Shown piece after piece: positions 15,001 to 21,455 of a stretch of 21,455 nt of DNA. This DNA is from Gammaproteobacteria bacterium (GTDB lineage Bacteria; Pseudomonadota; Gammaproteobacteria; SZUA-229): contig JAPHRB010000093.1 in the NCBI GenBank assembly GCA_026197015.1, positions 1 to 21,455 of the forward strand, given 5' to 3'. Positions within the stretch are counted from its first letter, which is position 1. The number at the start of each line of letters is the position of its first letter. The notes under the pieces are model-generated. The model saw nothing but the letters and a program-made list of their open reading frames with translations, had not been told where the DNA came from and did not search any database. A program made the translations under genes and the position numbers.

Positions 15001-15835
15001 AGACTGGAGAACCGTTTCTAACAGCAACCACAAGATTGGCAACATCTTGTGCATCATTTAAAAAGGAACCGGTGTAAACATTAAAAGTTCGGTTTCCGCC
15101 TTCAATATTTCCTGCTGATAATTCACTGTTAGCGGTTTTGATTGTGTTTGCAACTTCCTGAATGCTTATACCAAATCCATTCAAACGTTCTGGTGATACT
15201 TCTATTCGAATCTGTTCAGCTCGACCACCAACAACAAAACCCTTACCAGAATTGGGCACCTGCTCGAGATTTTGTAAGATATCAAGTGCGAGTGTGCGTA
15301 AAATGGCATCATCAATAGACGGATCTTCAGACCAGATTGTCGCGGTAACGACAGGAACATCATCAGGCCCGACAGGTTTCACTAATGGCATTGATACGCC
15401 AGGAGGTATAGCATCAAGATTAGACTGTATTTTATCGTGAATTTTTACAATTGATTCACCGAGGTCTTCGCCCACAAAAAATTGTGCTGTTACAAGACCT
15501 GAACCACGTTGGCTTGCTGAGTAAACATGGCGAATACCAGGAATTTCACTGATCATTCTTTCCAGTGGTGTTATAGCAAGATTAGCAATTTGTTCTGCTG
15601 AAGCCCCCGAATATTGAACAAAGATATCAACCATGGGCACGGAAATTTTTGGATCTTCCTGCCTGGGTGTAAACATTAAACCCAGTATACCAATCATTAA
15701 AAAAGCGGCCATTAATAAAGGCGTTACAGGAGAGTTAATAAACTGGCGAGTAATTCTCCCGGCGATTCCAAGATTTTTCCTGTTTAACTCTTCAGACTCT
15801 TCAGTAATGTCTTTTTCGTTTAATTCATTTGCCAT
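12059..15835 (-). CDS. RND family efflux permease with extended C-terminus
   Basis: A 1258-residue inner-membrane RND transporter, about 200 residues longer than AcrB. Membrane helix 1 (about 35-55) is followed by a porter domain (TPRQEDPKISVPMVDIFVQY). The central helices contain the proton-relay pair Asp438-Asp439 (GILVDDATVVVEN). The second half ends with the helix GIVVRNSILLVEF, where Arg998 occupies the place of AcrB Lys940. After the normal twelfth helix (about 1055-1078) come a CRC motif (1088-1090), an extra hydrophobic segment (about 1108-1136) and a Lys/Ala/Pro-rich tail (about 1187-1248). The sequence type is closest to AcrB-like transporters of unassigned substrate rather than to CusA-type metal pumps. 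Its adaptor is encoded 149 bases upstream, and no TolC-type outer-membrane gene is in the window. Confidence 0.93.
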   Translation of the reverse strand: MANELNEKDITEESEELNRKNLGIAGRITRQFINSPVTPLLMAAFLMIGILGLMFTPRQEDPKISVPMVDIFVQYSGASAEQIANLAITPLERMISEIPGIRHVYSASQRGSGLVTAQFFVGEDLGESIVKIHDKIQSNLDAIPPGVSMPLVKPVGPDDVPVVTATIWSEDPSIDDAILRTLALDILQNLEQVPNSGKGFVVGGRAEQIRIEVSPERLNGFGISIQEVANTIKTANSELSAGNIEGGNRTFNVYTGSFLNDAQDVANLVVAVRNGSPVYVRDIAHVYQAPEETAQIVNFATGPAYEGGGPTTTGSQAVTIAVAKKVGSNGVSIARDLIAKLESLKGHLIPDNVEVSITRDYGKSANDKVNELLLALFEATVAVSILCLVGLGARAASVVIFVIPVVILMTVWAAWVIDYTIDRVSLFALVFTIGILVDDATVVVENIFRRWLKAGKTTTAIAIDAVREVGNPTIMATLAIIAALLAMGFVSGLMGPYMRPIPVLGSAAMFLSLLAAFIFVPWFAMRLRPDLEALKKAEKKELRQIEMIGRFYEPIMKPLMNNRLIGRVFLFSLIALTFISCYLFSIQAVTVKMLPFDNKPEFNVVINMPEGTALPVTANLTSRLAAKLQEIPEITAIQTYVGTSSPFNFNGMVRHYYIRKQPWHADIQVMLLDKDDRERFSHDIAVNARELLKPIADEMGARIQVVEMPPGPPVLQTVVAEIYGPDAKTRRQVANDMTDIFAQAEGVVDVDNYMADEYEYWRFEVDTKKAARRGVSVNTINQTLAMVMGGYKLGDVKKGKVLEPTYIVIQAPMGVRSEINRLGNMPITGVNGQSIPLTELGRFVRATEDPIVYHKDLRDVEYVTGEMAGRLGAPIYGMFSVEDLLEDYITPDGQTISGMPMGLLGPPKDDFKSAFEWGGEWTVTYETFRDMGGAFMAAMLLIYGLIVWEFKDFTLGGLIMAPIPLTLIGIIPGHMITGAEFTATSMIGFIALAGIVVRNSILLVEFVKHEVADGGEICDAVLNAGKARMRPILITALTLMAGSYMILDDLIFKGMAVSLLFGAGVATVLTLVVIPLGCISVKKHFYMCRCDDGEVIVYREEPEEYKLPLWMQIYSSVINAAMWLFYIGRMIVIMVKMGIDRVFGSSQNDSSTTNYASEPPVESPPTPEEPHVKPQAPKTSGNKPATDKKADVKTASKDPSAEETVAKNAPKKKASTKKKVAPKKKVMPKKKAATRKKTVVKKRRGIKLKDDSDDTNSD

Positions 15836-15984
15836 GTTTGGTAACTCAGTAATTTATTTTCCAGTTTAATCATCAGTTTCTCTCTGGTTTAAAATTCATC
15901 AGGGCAATAACTCTTATGAAGTTTTGCTGTGTAATTTGGAAAACCTGTAAAACTTTTAATACCACTGATATGCAATTTATTTAT

Positions 15985-17454
15985 CTATTTGTAATTGTTG
16001 TAATTGCCAGTTTTTTCTTTTTGTGGGGTCCAGCCAGATCGCATACCCGGATGCGGATTAACAAAGATATTTTCACCGGGTAATACGCCTGCAAGAACAG
16101 CTACATACTGGTTATCAACCTGATCACCCAACCTGACCAATCTTAACTCTGCTTTGTTTTGGCTATTAAGCACAAATACGGCAGGCAAACTTCCTCTATG
16201 AAGAATGGCTGATGACGGTATTACCGGCATACTGTTAATCGGGGTATTAAGGTCTGGCACCATGACTTCTGCATACATTCCAGGGCCACCCGGTGCACCT
16301 TCAGGTAAATCAAATTTTACAGTTACAGTATGTCTCTGTTTATCAGCGGTTGGAAAAATTTGCGCAACTCGTACATCAATATAGGTACTACCTACATCAA
16401 GTTTTGCTGGCACGAGTGTGCCAATTTCAATTGAAGAAACCAGGCGCGCCGGCACATCAACCTCCAGCTGAAGCGAACGTGTATCAGAGTATTTAATGAG
16501 AGCCTGGCCTCTTTGCACCGTATCGCCAACTTCTACTAACTTCTCGACAATTACACCTTCAAACGGACTTATTGATCTTGCGTCTCGAAGGTGTGTATCA
16601 ATTTCATTAACCCTGGAACGCATCGCCATAATATTACTTTTAGCCATATTGATATTATTTTCACTGCTATACATATCCAGATCTCTATGTATCCAGGGAT
16701 TTAGCTGAGTATTCGGGTATTCAAGATTAAAAACCTGCTGCTTTGTTACGGGTTGTGCAACGGCGGCGGAAGGGGCTTGAGCAGGCGCATTGCCGCCCAT
16801 CCCCATAAAGCGATCAAACATAGTTGGAAAGTAACCCATACCAGAACCCTGCGCTGGTGCAGAAGCCATGGCTGCTGCTGGCGCTGGCATGGGACCATAG
16901 AGTTTATTTTTCTGATTATTATAATCACGATAGGCCTGGGGAGCCCAATACTCTTTGGTATAATTAACTTTCGCATTACCAAGTGATGCTTCAGTTCTAT
17001 ATAAATTTGCTATTGCCTGTTCTCGCTGCGCGAGAATGTTGTCATGATTAATCGCTGCTAGAATTTGTCCTTCATCAAACCAGTCACCCTCCTGACCCGC
17101 AATATATTCGACACGTCCCGAGATTTGTGCCGTCATAACAATTTCTTTATCAGCAACTACCGTGCCACCTAGAACAACATGAGCGCCTGTTTTTATATTT
17201 GAAACAGGAATAATTTGTGCGGCAAAATTATTTTGCCTCGTATCTTTCTGATTACGCTGACTATAATAAGCCGCAGGCGCCTGATATATTTGTTGAGCCT
17301 GTTGATTCTGCGTTACAGATGGATCAACAGCATTAGTCGAAAAATTTTGATAATAACCAGTATCCGAAGCATGAAGTGTGGATATCAAACATAGGGGAGA
17401 AAACGCGAGAGCAAGTTTAATAATTAGTTTCATTTTCATTTTCATTATATTCAC
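15985..17454 (-). CDS. RND periplasmic adaptor (HlyD/AcrA-like membrane fusion protein)
   Basis: A 489-residue adaptor that links the RND permease to an outer-membrane channel. A signal peptide ends near LHA (residue 29). A Gln/Asn-rich stretch follows (about 43-80). The two lipoyl halves are at about 103-135 (ISGRVEYIAGQEGDWFDEGQILAAI) and 294-325 (SPFEGVIVEKLVEVGDTVQRGQ), and a beta-barrel plus membrane-proximal domain covers about 326-475. Between the lipoyl halves, residues about 185-240 form a Met/Ala/Pro/Gly-rich insertion (APAAAMASAPAQGSGMG) where a plain helical hairpin is expected; this is unusual. The GTG at 17454 begins the longest frame, but ATGs at 17445, 17439 and 17433 are all possible, since no clear ribosome-binding site is visible. 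It lies after a terminator-like stem, so its expression from the sigma-54 promoter needs read-through. Confidence 0.9.
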   Translation of the reverse strand: MNIMKMKMKLIIKLALAFSPLCLISTLHASDTGYYQNFSTNAVDPSVTQNQQAQQIYQAPAAYYSQRNQKDTRQNNFAAQIIPVSNIKTGAHVVLGGTVVADKEIVMTAQISGRVEYIAGQEGDWFDEGQILAAINHDNILAQREQAIANLYRTEASLGNAKVNYTKEYWAPQAYRDYNNQKNKLYGPMPAPAAAMASAPAQGSGMGYFPTMFDRFMGMGGNAPAQAPSAAVAQPVTKQQVFNLEYPNTQLNPWIHRDLDMYSSENNINMAKSNIMAMRSRVNEIDTHLRDARSISPFEGVIVEKLVEVGDTVQRGQALIKYSDTRSLQLEVDVPARLVSSIEIGTLVPAKLDVGSTYIDVRVAQIFPTADKQRHTVTVKFDLPEGAPGGPGMYAEVMVPDLNTPINSMPVIPSSAILHRGSLPAVFVLNSQNKAELRLVRLGDQVDNQYVAVLAGVLPGENIFVNPHPGMRSGWTPQKEKTGNYNNYK

Positions 17455-17524
17455 ATTCAGGGGTATGTTAGCGGTTTTATAATTATGATATAAAACTCAA
17501 TTATTAAAATTATAGTGACTTGCT

Positions 17525-17573
17525 TTAAAAAGGCGACCGGCTCACAAGCAAAAACTTAATGAACCGGCCTTTA
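17525..17573 (-). terminator. terminator-like stem between the SCP2-like gene and the adaptor gene
   Basis: On the minus strand AAAGGCCGGTTCA pairs with TGAGCCGGTCGCCTTT across a loop of about 20 bases, with a three-base bulge. A run of five T follows. This is the best intrinsic terminator in the window, 50-100 bases past the SCP2-like stop. It suggests that the small first gene is expressed more strongly than the RND genes, with read-through or a second promoter (17455-17525) serving them. Confidence 0.7.
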
Positions 17574-17622
17574 ATTGTTCTAACGCAACTTTGTGGCACT
17601 TTTATACATAATTCATTTCTCC

Positions 17623-18015
17623 TTATACTTTACCCATTACGCCAAAACTTTTAATAAAGGGACCAGCCATACGGGGATCCTTAACCATTGCGGCATAATC
17701 ACCGACGTTAAACTTTAATTTTTTAGTGGTATACGCCATGCCAAGACCTACCATTCCAGGTGGCTTTTTAGACCATTTTTCCCAATTATCTTCAGTCGCT
17801 CGCAAATCCCAGTTGAGATCCTGACCATCATATGGGCCAGAAGAAACAACCTTTCCATTCTGCACATCAATAAAACCAACAGGAGCATCCTGACCATCAA
17901 AACCATAACCGATTATCGAGTTAAAATTAATTTGCTCTAAAGCATCAGCTAGACCCGGTTCATTATTCCATGCTTCGCTGTAATGTTTCATCCACTCTTC
18001 ATTAAACATACTCAT
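17623..18015 (-). CDS. SCP2 sterol-carrier-like small protein
   Basis: A 130-residue cytoplasmic protein resembling SCP2-type sterol/lipid-binding proteins of proteobacteria: FNEEWMKHYSEAWNNEPGL at the start, GFIDVQNGKV and WDLRATEDNWEKW in the middle, and LKFNVGDYAAMVKDPRMAGPFIKSFGVMG at the end. The family forms a hydrophobic tunnel that holds a lipid, fatty acyl or other apolar ligand. ATG at 18015 is the correct start. AAGGAG lies seven bases ahead, and a sigma-54 promoter occupies 18059-18074, so a longer frame reaching 18075 would begin inside the promoter. It is the first gene of the minus-strand cluster and is probably strongly induced. It might bind the effector or substrate of the RND exporter; that is inference. 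Confidence 0.82.
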   Translation of the reverse strand: MSMFNEEWMKHYSEAWNNEPGLADALEQINFNSIIGYGFDGQDAPVGFIDVQNGKVVSSGPYDGQDLNWDLRATEDNWEKWSKKPPGMVGLGMAYTTKKLKFNVGDYAAMVKDPRMAGPFIKSFGVMGKV

Positions 18016-18058
18016 TTTCAATCTCCTTTTTTCATTTTTTCGTAAGTAGGTATACAAC

Positions 18059-18074
18059 TGCAACGAATGTGCCA
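18059..18074 (-). promoter_or_regulatory. consensus sigma-54 promoter
   Basis: Minus strand TGGCACATTCGTTGCA matches the RpoN consensus TGGCAC-N5-TTGCW at every position. The -24 GG is at 18073-18072 and the -12 GC at 18061-18060, so transcription should start near 18048, about 33 bases before the SCP2-like ATG. A sigma-54 activator gene diverges from the other side of this intergenic region. Confidence 0.92.
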
Positions 18075-18202
18075 AAGTCGTAACCCATTGATTTATATGG
18101 CCAACAAATAATGTTCATATAAATTATAAAAAAACTCTGCAACGAAGATACAACAACAAAATGCTAAGTAACTGATTTTATTGAGGTGTTAAAATTAAAA
18201 CG

Positions 18203-18227
18203 TTGCACTGTGTTGCAATATGTTGCA
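18203..18227. promoter_or_regulatory. three TTGCA repeats at 10-bp spacing, candidate activator site
   Basis: TTGCA occurs at 18203-18207, 18213-18217 and 18223-18227, each exactly 10 bases apart, so all lie on one face of the helix. The second and third also form TGCAA-TATG-TTGCA (18214-18227). The site is about 130-180 bases upstream of the sigma-54 promoter, the usual distance for an enhancer, and 64-88 bases before the activator gene. It could also overlap that gene's own promoter. Confidence 0.55.
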
Positions 18228-18290
18228 TATACACTATGTTTAGGTACAAGGTTAATTTTTTAAATCAACTTAAAGTAAAGTAGCACACAA

Positions 18291-19640
18291 ATGACTAAAT
18301 CCGCAAAGTTCGATTTCGCTCCCCTGGCAAAAACCGTCATTCAACACATTGACGAAGGCATTATGGTTGCTGATCAATTAGGAAAAATACTCTATTACAA
18401 TCCTGCCGTTAAAAAGTTACTGGATATAAACGATGATATTGAATTAATTAAACTCAACGACATAGGTAAATTTAATTTACAAAAATCACTGCTCAGGGCG
18501 GCAATTGATTCAGGTGAAGTTGATGCCGCGGGTAAACCGAGCGGTAATTTTGTGTCTTTTGAAGAACGCATAAATCATTCTGATACTTACAGAGTAATTG
18601 AAATCACAAGCGGTTTGATTTCAGAAAATGATTCTGATGATCGTAAGCGATTATTATTATTTAGAGACAAAACTGATTATCACCATATTCAATCGGTACT
18701 CAACCCATCAGGCTCTAACCTTTCAAGCAAAGACCCGCAAATGCTTGAAATTATAAACCGTATTCAACAGATAGCACCTACCAATGCATTTACTTTATTA
18801 CAAGGTGAATCAGGCACGGGTAAAACACAGTTAGCGCGTTTAACACATAGCCAGAGCCAGCGTTCAAAAGAGGCATTTATAGAAGTGAACTGCGCAGCTA
18901 TCCCTGAATCTTTATTAGAGTCTGAACTGTTTGGTCATGTTAAGGGGGCATTTACTGGCGCAAGCTCTGATCGTTTAGGACGCTTTCAAAGTGCACACAA
19001 GGGAACATTGTTTCTGGATGAAGTAGGTGAAATCCCTCTTCACTTGCAGGCGAAGTTATTACGCGCAATTCAGGAGCAGGAATTTGAGATGGTGGGTTCC
19101 GATAAAACCATAAAGGTTGATGTGCGCATAATTTCTGCTTCAAATAAAAATCTGCGGGATATGGTTGATAATGGAAAATTTCGTGCAGACTTATACTATC
19201 GACTAGCTGTAATCGCAATCACCGTACCATCTTTAAGGGAGCGCCCTGGAGATATACCCGTATTAATAAAACATTTTTGTCTACATTTACAAAATCGTGG
19301 CTACCCGGGAAATATGAAGTGCAGTCAGGACTCCATGAGAATGATGATGGATTACCCATGGCCAGGAAATGTACGCGAACTTGAAAATGCTGTTGAACAT
19401 GGCATTATTTGTGCGAAAGATGATGTGGTTTTTCCTGAGAGCCTGCCACAGGATATACGAGAATACTGCTCAGACATAAATACCTTTGTAAAAATTTCAG
19501 ACGATGAAGAGAACACAATCAATGAAATTCAAAAAGCAATGCAGAGCTGCAAGGGTAATAAAGCTGAAGCAGCAAAAATTCTGGGTGTAAACAGAACAAC
19601 TTTATGGCGCTGGATTCAGAAATATAATATTCCAGTATGA
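18291..19640 (+). CDS. sigma-54-dependent activator with PAS, AAA+ and Fis-type HTH domains
   Basis: A 449-residue enhancer-binding protein. A PAS sensor domain (about 12-130; HIDEGIMVADQLGKILYYNPA) is followed by a AAA+ domain (about 145-370) with Walker A GESGTGKT (172-179), the sigma-54 contact loop GAFTGA (219-224), Walker B TLFLDEVGEI (239-248) and FRADLYYRL (297-305) near the arginine finger. A Fis-type helix-turn-helix closes the protein (about 415-447; GNKAEAAKILGVNRTTLWRWI). All activation motifs are intact. There is no phospho-receiver domain, so control is through a ligand or redox signal at the PAS domain or a partner protein. It is divergent from the SCP2-like gene, whose promoter is a sigma-54 consensus, so this locus is its clear target. 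No strong ribosome-binding site precedes the ATG. Confidence 0.95.
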   Translation: MTKSAKFDFAPLAKTVIQHIDEGIMVADQLGKILYYNPAVKKLLDINDDIELIKLNDIGKFNLQKSLLRAAIDSGEVDAAGKPSGNFVSFEERINHSDTYRVIEITSGLISENDSDDRKRLLLFRDKTDYHHIQSVLNPSGSNLSSKDPQMLEIINRIQQIAPTNAFTLLQGESGTGKTQLARLTHSQSQRSKEAFIEVNCAAIPESLLESELFGHVKGAFTGASSDRLGRFQSAHKGTLFLDEVGEIPLHLQAKLLRAIQEQEFEMVGSDKTIKVDVRIISASNKNLRDMVDNGKFRADLYYRLAVIAITVPSLRERPGDIPVLIKHFCLHLQNRGYPGNMKCSQDSMRMMMDYPWPGNVRELENAVEHGIICAKDDVVFPESLPQDIREYCSDINTFVKISDDEENTINEIQKAMQSCKGNKAEAAKILGVNRTTLWRWIQKYNIPV

Positions 19641-19658
19641 GCCCAAAAAAACGCCAGA

Positions 19659-19678
19659 AACCACTCAAAGATGTGGTT
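19659..19678. terminator. hairpin between convergent activator and GGDEF-like genes
   Basis: AACCAC (19659-19664) pairs with GTGGTT (19673-19678) around an eight-base loop. It lies 18 bases after the activator stop and 17 bases before the end of the convergent gene. On the minus strand it is followed by TTTCTGGCG and then a run of seven T (19651-19645). It may serve transcripts from both sides. Confidence 0.5.
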
Positions 19679-19695
19679 ATTTAAACAAGTATAAT

Positions 19696-21408
19696 TTACA
19701 AACTTACTTTCACAGTATTACAACCATTTTCTTTAGCTACAAACAAACCCATATCCGCCTTGCGCATTAAAGATGATAAACTTTCATCAGAGTCAGATAC
19801 TATAGTTAAACCTATACTTACCGTTGTAGTAATTACATCATTCTGAAATTTCAATCTAATCTGTGATGCCTTTACTCTTATTTTTTCAGCGATCGATTTA
19901 GCATGCATTAAATTAGTTTCATCCTGTAATACAATAAACCCCTCATTCCCGTAACGCCCCAACACATCACCTTCATTTAAATGAGACATAATTACATTTG
20001 AAACAGCCTTAAATAAACTGGCCCCTGCATCTCTTCCCTGCACATCAGTCACTGACTCAAGATTATCTATTTCAACAATAAAAAGCGAGCATTCACGTGG
20101 TTTTGATAGTTTTTCAAATACCGGCTTAACTTTGATTACAAATTGTTCACGTGTAAAGAGTGTTAATTTTGTAACAACGGCATCATTATTAAGGCGTTTA
20201 ATTTCTTCCTGTAGTCGTGCCTGACGCAAAGCTATCATACTGTGAAACACTATACTTGATGCAAGTATTACATCATGCGTATCAAATAAAAATTCATCTC
20301 TAAATAAAGTTACAAGACCAACCACTTTTTGATTAGATATCACAGGCACATCAAGTCTGTGAATTGTTTGAGTTACATTGCTTGTATCTGCACTTAAATG
20401 TGACTGAGTACTTAAAACAGGTTCACGAGTTGAAAACAATTCTTTTACTCTTTGGTTTGACCAGTTTAATGATTTAGCATGCAAATAATCATCACCACCA
20501 TATATGGCTATTTTACGTATACTTTTATCTTGCAACATACCAACTGCAGCCGCTTCAAATTCCATAGCACCATGTAGAAAAGTTAACATACGTTTGAACA
20601 ACTGATCAACGTCTGTTGTATTTCTTAACTCACCATGCAACTCTCTGAGAATCAGGCCCCAGTCATTGATGATTGAAGATTCATTTAATGGCAGTGCATT
20701 TATATCTAACTCAGGTTTTATTATCTGCTGTTCCTGTTCTGATGGTAGAACAACCTCACTTAGTGATGTTTCACTTATAGAATCATGAAGTGTTTTATTA
20801 AAGGAATCGGAAGTTGATTTAACTCCAGAGAAATCCGTTTTACTCAAACTGACTACAGAAAATATAGCACTAGAAGACAACAACAAAGCTTGTGCGAATA
20901 AATAAACAACTTCAGTTTTTGTAAATACGAATAAAATGCTTATCAATGCAAAAATAAAAGCCATGGACAGATATATGCTATACCTAAAATAACGCCCCAA
21001 CCAGAAGGTTACAAAACACAGGCCAATTAGATATGCGTTCTGAGACATACCCAAATGTTGAGCATTAACCACATCTTTGACTTCTGCAGAACCTAAACCT
21101 GTAATTGAGTTCAAATATACAACATATGACCAACTACAAAAAACTAAAGAATATGCGAGTATGGGTGCAACGTTATTAAGATATACATGCTGAATTTTTG
21201 TTACAGAAACGAAAAGAATAATTAGAAATATTAGCGGTAGAATTTGAGCCGCTATTTTAATATCAAAGTAAACAGGCAGATAAAATAACCAACTTGATCC
21301 AACTATTGAAAACGTTATTAAAATTAGTAACGCTAATCCCCGGTTTAAATCCTGGTCAATTTGCCATTTAGATTTTTTTGCATTATTACCCTGTAGAAAC
21401 TTAAACAA
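19696..21408 (-). CDS. membrane GAF-GGDEF protein with degenerate active site
   Basis: A 570-residue protein. About six membrane helices fill residues 22-190 and form a MASE-like sensor. A GAF domain covers about 250-395 and a GGDEF-type domain about 405-565 (LFIVEIDNLESVTD, GRYGNEGFIVL, TVSIGLTIV, ADMGLFVAKENGCN). The signature GGDEF is replaced by GNEGF at 487-491: the second Gly and both acidic positions are altered, with Glu in place of Asp and Gly in place of Glu. The overall fold is kept, but c-di-GMP synthesis is unlikely. It may act as a GTP or c-di-GMP sensing scaffold. TTG at 21408 is the start; AGGGAG lies six bases ahead, and the nearby upstream ATG runs straight into a stop. It converges on the sigma-54 activator gene. 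Confidence 0.9.
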   Translation of the reverse strand: MFKFLQGNNAKKSKWQIDQDLNRGLALLILITFSIVGSSWLFYLPVYFDIKIAAQILPLIFLIILFVSVTKIQHVYLNNVAPILAYSLVFCSWSYVVYLNSITGLGSAEVKDVVNAQHLGMSQNAYLIGLCFVTFWLGRYFRYSIYLSMAFIFALISILFVFTKTEVVYLFAQALLLSSSAIFSVVSLSKTDFSGVKSTSDSFNKTLHDSISETSLSEVVLPSEQEQQIIKPELDINALPLNESSIINDWGLILRELHGELRNTTDVDQLFKRMLTFLHGAMEFEAAAVGMLQDKSIRKIAIYGGDDYLHAKSLNWSNQRVKELFSTREPVLSTQSHLSADTSNVTQTIHRLDVPVISNQKVVGLVTLFRDEFLFDTHDVILASSIVFHSMIALRQARLQEEIKRLNNDAVVTKLTLFTREQFVIKVKPVFEKLSKPRECSLFIVEIDNLESVTDVQGRDAGASLFKAVSNVIMSHLNEGDVLGRYGNEGFIVLQDETNLMHAKSIAEKIRVKASQIRLKFQNDVITTTVSIGLTIVSDSDESLSSLMRKADMGLFVAKENGCNTVKVSL

Positions 21409-21455
21409 TGCCTGCTCCCTTAAGTTACATCGTATTTAATTTATCATTTATTATA

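Noticed and set aside
12059..15835. CusA-type heavy-metal pump
   Set aside because: Despite Met-rich neighbours, the permease has the VDDATVVVEN and VVRNSILLVEF signatures of AcrB-like pumps, and no CusA-type Met triad could be identified.
17596..17612. TGGCAC on the plus strand as another sigma-54 promoter
   Set aside because: The -12 element is absent (TACA instead of TTGC), and no plus-strand gene follows.
18016..18075. Longer N-terminus for the SCP2-like protein
   Set aside because: The upstream start lies within the sigma-54 promoter, so it would not be transcribed. AAGGAG precedes the ATG at 18015.

Overview
This window comes from an AT-rich proteobacterium, most likely a gammaproteobacterium. 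HtpX, YceI with cytochrome b561, a GspC-like protein and an HD-GYP protein all read as gammaproteobacterial. A secreted Trp/Asn/Gly/Tyr-rich protein at 9793-10242 resembles the sulfur globule proteins of Allochromatium and related sulfur oxidisers. That makes a sulfur-oxidising lineage plausible, but no sulfur-oxidation enzyme is present to prove it. No rRNA, tRNA, CRISPR array or transposase was recognised.

Left part (1-5600) holds unlinked functions: an orphan GspC/PDZ-like inner-membrane protein; a small Cys-rich lipoprotein; a LysR regulator divergent from a cytochrome b561 plus YceI operon; and the zinc protease HtpX on the minus strand. A gene-free stretch of 536 bases (5053-5588) contains a compact, GC-richer element full of inverted repeats. 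It looks like a REP/MITE-type repeat or a structured RNA.

Middle and right part (5589-18075) is almost entirely minus strand. Reading in the direction of transcription from 18015: a small SCP2-like protein, a periplasmic adaptor (membrane fusion protein), a very long RND permease with an unusual Lys-rich C-terminal tail, three secreted low-complexity proteins (the third is the sulfur-globule-like one), a LolA/DUF4412-like periplasmic protein, an orphan ParA-type ATPase, a membrane-anchored TPR protein and a Met-rich single-pass membrane protein. An HD-GYP phosphodiesterase follows at 5589-6716. The first gene is preceded by a full-consensus sigma-54 promoter (18059-18074). A PAS-containing sigma-54 activator is transcribed divergently (18291-19640), which strongly suggests that it controls at least the first gene.

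A membrane GAF-GGDEF protein with a degenerate active site closes the window (19696-21408). The locus is therefore bracketed by an intact c-di-GMP phosphodiesterase and a probably inactive cyclase.

My main proposal is that 6879-18015 is one trans-envelope system. The RND/adaptor pair would export or organise material. Low-complexity secreted proteins would build a matrix or globule coat. The ParA/TPR/Met-rich trio would give a position or an energised link on the cytoplasmic side. Function is inferred from context. The individual families, the promoter and the gene order are read directly.
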